A stretch of 37,261 bases of DNA from Candidatus Loosdrechtia aerotolerans (GTDB taxonomy: Bacteria > Planctomycetota > Brocadiia > Brocadiales > Brocadiaceae): the NCBI GenBank assembly GCA_021646405.1, contig SOER01000034.1, positions 1-37,261 on the forward strand. The letters are read 5' to 3'. The notes beneath the pieces are model-generated. The model was not told the origin of the DNA, did no database searches, and saw only the letters and a list, made by a program, of their open reading frames with translations. Below are positions 34,433 to 37,261 of this stretch, piece by piece; position 1 is the stretch's first letter; the number at the start of each line of letters is the position of its first letter. A program made the position numbers and the translations under genes.

Positions 34433-36454
34433 ATGGATGAGATGTATGCAACTTTGAAATCAGCCTTTCAACAAGCGGAAGGTAACGGTCTGCGCTTGAT
34501 TCTCCTAATCCAGTTGGGCGGATTCAGCGCCGGTCATTGGGAGAAAATCGCCGCAACTAATTCTAACATCAAAATGAATTTCATTCAGACACGTGAAGGA
34601 AATCAGACGAAGCGCTATGGAGCACCATCGATTGCACCCGAACCAAATGGAATTGACAAGAGTTTTGAGGATCTCCTGGTCAAGATCCGGGATGCGCACC
34701 AGCACTCGGGCGTTTCGTATCCCCTTGAATACCTTCATATCGGCCATGATGAACCGTCAAATCACAGGGTGTGCATCTTCGGGAAACAATGGGCGAATTT
34801 CTTCATCTGGGGCGTAACAAAATCAGGTATTCCCTATGCTACCGAGGCAGCCTCTATTACAGATATTCATCACATCAATGGTCTGAGGAGATCTGGCTTA
34901 ACGACTTCCCAGGCGTATCAGCAGACGTATGTCGGTGAGATCTTCAGGCGGCTTGAGCAGACCCAGCGCATACTTGGCGACCACGTTCAACTGATGATCT
35001 ACGGCGACGCATGGGATCCACAGTCTCATGGCTGGCTGACCTTTGAGACAAACGCGGGCGATGCCCAGTGGTGTGATGGTATTCTGATGCTTTCCGGACT
35101 AACCGATGATCAGAAAATACACTTTAAAAACGGAGTCATTCTTCTTCCTTGGAACTATGATGGAAGAAGGCCGTTTGCTCTCCCAGAGGAATACGCCAGA
35201 TTCAATGCGCCCGGCATCTTCCAAAAGGACATTCGTCCAGACTACCGTACAGATGACACCTTCTATAAGCTTACCAAGAACGGTTTCAGGTATCTATGGA
35301 CGTATGCTAATGCCACCTATCATAACACAAACCAGGCTTGGGAGTATCGGAACAACAGTTTGAACCACAAGAGGAACGTTCTCGGTTACTATGCGGCGAC
35401 TTGGCATTTGTGGAATCAAAACTATGTGGATGGTGCCTTCTCTGTAATCAAATTCTTGCGAGACGTAAATGTCAACGATGTTCCATCAAGAAGTTTTGTT
35501 AATCGGGGATCTGAACGATTCTACGACGTACATCTGCGGTCGCATACCGGTCACTCGCTGAAGGCCACAAATGGTGGTGGTTCAAGTGTGGTCGCAACGG
35601 ATTTCAATCGAAGCCGATGGGAAACGTTCACCTTAGTTGACCTTAATGGAGGAAGCCTCCAAAGTGGAGACGAGGTCTGGATTCAAACTTGGAACAACAT
35701 GCATTATCTTGTAGCTCAGAACGGCGGTGGCAATGCCCTCCTTGCCGATTGTACTTTGCCTACGTACTGGGAGACCTTCACCATTCATCGCGTTGATAAC
35801 TGGTTCAATGCAGTGAGTGGTACCATAGGGTCTGGAACTCGGGTTGCATTCAGGGCCTACAACAACAGGAACTACATTCGAGTGCTCAACGGTGGAGGTA
35901 TAGGCATTGATGTCGCAGGAACCGCAATTGGCACGTGGGAAGTCATGACGTTGGAATACTCCTCGTTACACTCTCTATCATTCGAAACGATCAACGGCTG
36001 TTATCTTGTGGCCGAAGGGGGAGGGGGGGACAGGCAGACGGTAAATGCAGACAGAACAACTGCTGGGAACTGGGAGACATTCGTTGTGACGGACCTCAAT
36101 GGTGGGCTTCTCGAAAGCGGGGACCAGGTGAACATCGCTGGATGGAACAACACCCACTATGTCGCCGCTGAGCGGTGGGGAGAACGTCAGCTCAATGTCG
36201 ATCGACCGAGCCCCGGAACGTGGGAAACATTCAGAGTGAAGCTACTTGATGCCAATCGGAGTATCGTTGGTGGGACTATACACAACATGGCCAATATCGC
36301 TATCGAAACACTTGAGATCCCACCGTACTATGTGGTTGCCGAAGGTGGCGGCGGTGCACGGCCCGCGCTCGCAGTACCGCTATCGGCAACTGGGAAGTAT
36401 TCAAAATCCACTACTGATATCTGGGGTGTGCCGATATTGTTCACTTTTCGCTAA
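34433..36454 (+). CDS. GH20-like glycosidase with C-terminal beta-trefoil-type repeats, 5'-truncated
   Basis: A protein of 673 residues from this ATG. The N-terminal half resembles a TIM-barrel glycosidase of the GH20 (hexosaminidase) type: LHIGHDEP (102-108) matches the GH20 Asp-Glu signature, and IYGDAWDP and ILLPWNYDG fit later strands. From about residue 365 onwards five WETF/WEVM units recur, with SGDEVWIQTWNN and YLVAQNGGG elements, as in fascin-like or lectin-like beta-trefoils. The frame stays open and protein-like (AEFSFNDYAANH) back to a TAG at 34379-34381, with AGGAGG but no standard start codon there. The first barrel strands therefore seem lost and the true start is uncertain. 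It lies just after the RAYT fossil. Confidence 0.65.
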   Translation: MDEMYATLKSAFQQAEGNGLRLILLIQLGGFSAGHWEKIAATNSNIKMNFIQTREGNQTKRYGAPSIAPEPNGIDKSFEDLLVKIRDAHQHSGVSYPLEYLHIGHDEPSNHRVCIFGKQWANFFIWGVTKSGIPYATEAASITDIHHINGLRRSGLTTSQAYQQTYVGEIFRRLEQTQRILGDHVQLMIYGDAWDPQSHGWLTFETNAGDAQWCDGILMLSGLTDDQKIHFKNGVILLPWNYDGRRPFALPEEYARFNAPGIFQKDIRPDYRTDDTFYKLTKNGFRYLWTYANATYHNTNQAWEYRNNSLNHKRNVLGYYAATWHLWNQNYVDGAFSVIKFLRDVNVNDVPSRSFVNRGSERFYDVHLRSHTGHSLKATNGGGSSVVATDFNRSRWETFTLVDLNGGSLQSGDEVWIQTWNNMHYLVAQNGGGNALLADCTLPTYWETFTIHRVDNWFNAVSGTIGSGTRVAFRAYNNRNYIRVLNGGGIGIDVAGTAIGTWEVMTLEYSSLHSLSFETINGCYLVAEGGGGDRQTVNADRTTAGNWETFVVTDLNGGLLESGDQVNIAGWNNTHYVAAERWGERQLNVDRPSPGTWETFRVKLLDANRSIVGGTIHNMANIAIETLEIPPYYVVAEGGGGARPALAVPLSATGKYSKSTTDIWGVPILFTFR

Positions 36455-36795
36455 CTCTGAAGCAGAACACTGAAAGGTCTAAGATACGAAACAATTGACG
36501 TATTAAGTGTTTGCAAACGCGTGTGGCTGCTATCGCTTCCCTCCAGCTCACACAACGAGGAGCGCTTGTGTCAAATCGCACGAATAGAAAAAGCACTATT
36601 TCGGATCCATGTAACTGTTGTGTATGAATCGATATACGGCGGGGACACCGTACTTAATTATTGGCTTTATTTTTAAAATAGTCGGGTAGGTTGGGTTATG
36701 TGAAGTAAATCCAACAAAAGCTTAGAACGTTGGGTTTCGTTCCTCAACTCAACCTACAGAACATCATTTTTACCGGATTTACGCAACAAAGCCTA
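36455..36795. other. Non-coding stretch with a hairpin repeat
   Basis: No gene is recognised between the glycosidase and the insertion sequence. The only clear structure is the inverted repeat at 36686-36758. Confidence 0.5.
36686..36758. repeat. GTAGGTTGGGTT-type inverted repeat
   Basis: The left arm (36686-36715, GTAGGTTGGGTT...CCAAC) pairs with the right arm (36729-36758, GTTGGGTTTCG...AACCTACA) over about 30 bases with several mismatches. This GTAGGTTGGGTT family of extragenic hairpins is widespread in unrelated bacterial genomes. Confidence 0.7.
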
Positions 36796-37261
36796 GAGCG
36801 TGTTATGCACTTTTGTGGGTAAAACTGTTATAATTAGGGTATGGAAACTAATAAAAACAAAAGAAAACCGTACCCAAGCGATGTTAGTGATGCTGAATGG
36901 GCATTTGTCGCCCCTTATTTGGCCTTGATGAAAGAGGATGCTCCCCAAAGAGATCATTCTTTGAGAGAAGTCTTCAATGGGCTGAGATGGATGGTCAGAG
37001 GGGGAACCACCTGGAGGATGATCCCTCATGATCTTCCTCCCTGGTACACCATCTACCAGCAAGCTATGAGATGGATAAGAGCTGGAGTCTTTGAGGCCAT
37101 TGTTCATGATCTTCGAGAGATCCTGAGGCTGGCTGAAGGAAAGAAAAAGAAGCCTTCTGCAGCGATTATCGATAGCCAGACTATTCAGTCTACACCTGAG
37201 AGCGGGGGAAGAGCCGGATACGATGGACACAAGAAGAAGAAAGGGAGCAAGATCCATATGG
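36796..37261 (+). mobile_element. IS5-family insertion sequence, 5' part
   Basis: The left end is placed at about GAGCGTGTTATGCAC (36796), 45 bases before the transposase ATG, a usual distance for the group. The right end lies outside the window, so the terminal repeats could not be compared. Confidence 0.65.
36841..37261 (+). CDS. IS5-family (IS1031/ISL2-like) transposase, cut by the window end
   Basis: The first 140 codons of a DDE transposase. The start has SDVSDAEWAFVAPYL and the DUF4096-type N-terminal region with FNGLRWMVRGGTTWRMIPHD and PPWYTIYQQAMRW. The DDE fold begins at AAIIDSQTIQSTPESGG, which carries the first catalytic Asp, and GYDGHKKKKGSKIHM. No frameshift or stop is seen up to the edge. 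Confidence 0.9.
   Translation, partial: METNKNKRKPYPSDVSDAEWAFVAPYLALMKEDAPQRDHSLREVFNGLRWMVRGGTTWRMIPHDLPPWYTIYQQAMRWIRAGVFEAIVHDLREILRLAEGKKKKPSAAIIDSQTIQSTPESGGRAGYDGHKKKKGSKIHM

Noticed and set aside
36793-37257. Minus-strand open frame of 154 codons
   Set aside because: It is antisense to a clear IS5-family transposase.

Overview
The window looks like a chromosomal contig from an anammox-type planctomycete (order Brocadiales, Ca. Brocadia/Kuenenia/Jettenia-like). This is inferred from AT-leaning composition, a 2-oxoacid:ferredoxin oxidoreductase, a PurS-PurS-PurL fusion, a stand-alone NuoE/NuoF pair, a MobB-like P-loop protein and many degenerate TTTGGGA/TTTGGAA tracts between genes. 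No 16S rRNA or other decisive marker is present, so the assignment is a working hypothesis.

Region 1 (about 1-25 kb) is a dense housekeeping chromosome segment. It begins with a repeat-rich leader and korD-korA-korB (2-oxoacid:ferredoxin oxidoreductase, gamma subunit not seen). It continues with accA (minus), tyrA, purL and purQ (plus), and nuoE-nuoF (minus). A MobB-like gene and a minus-strand block follow: DUF2283, a cyclase-family hydrolase, pyrF and trpG/pabA. Then comes a plus-strand translation operon, nusA-infB-DUF503-rbfA-hisG, preceded by a promoter-terminator unit that may be a small RNA or attenuator. An exported TPR protein, yebC and ftsH (minus) close this part.

Region 2 (25.0-26.6 kb) is a tRNA-Pro(GGG) integration scar. 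It holds a decayed tyrosine integrase running into the tRNA, two short unrecognised ORFs, and a REP-associated (RAYT/IS200-like) transposase remnant that has itself been split by a 73-bp terminally inverted element. A second copy of that element lies at 340-412.

Region 3 (26.9-36.5 kb) is an accessory island dominated by peptidases. A frameshifted chagasin-like (I42) cysteine-protease inhibitor is followed by three tightly packed small genes that share short motifs with one another. Then come a frameshifted small ORF, an M36 metallopeptidase with two P-domains, a papain-like peptidase fused to an alpha/beta hydrolase, and a 5'-truncated GH20-like glycosidase with beta-trefoil-type repeats. 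RAYT fossils and palindromic repeats separate the genes. Neither peptidase shows a signal peptide. This cluster is the best candidate for an undescribed multi-component system.

The window ends in a hairpin repeat and the 5' part of an IS5-family transposase, cut by the window edge.
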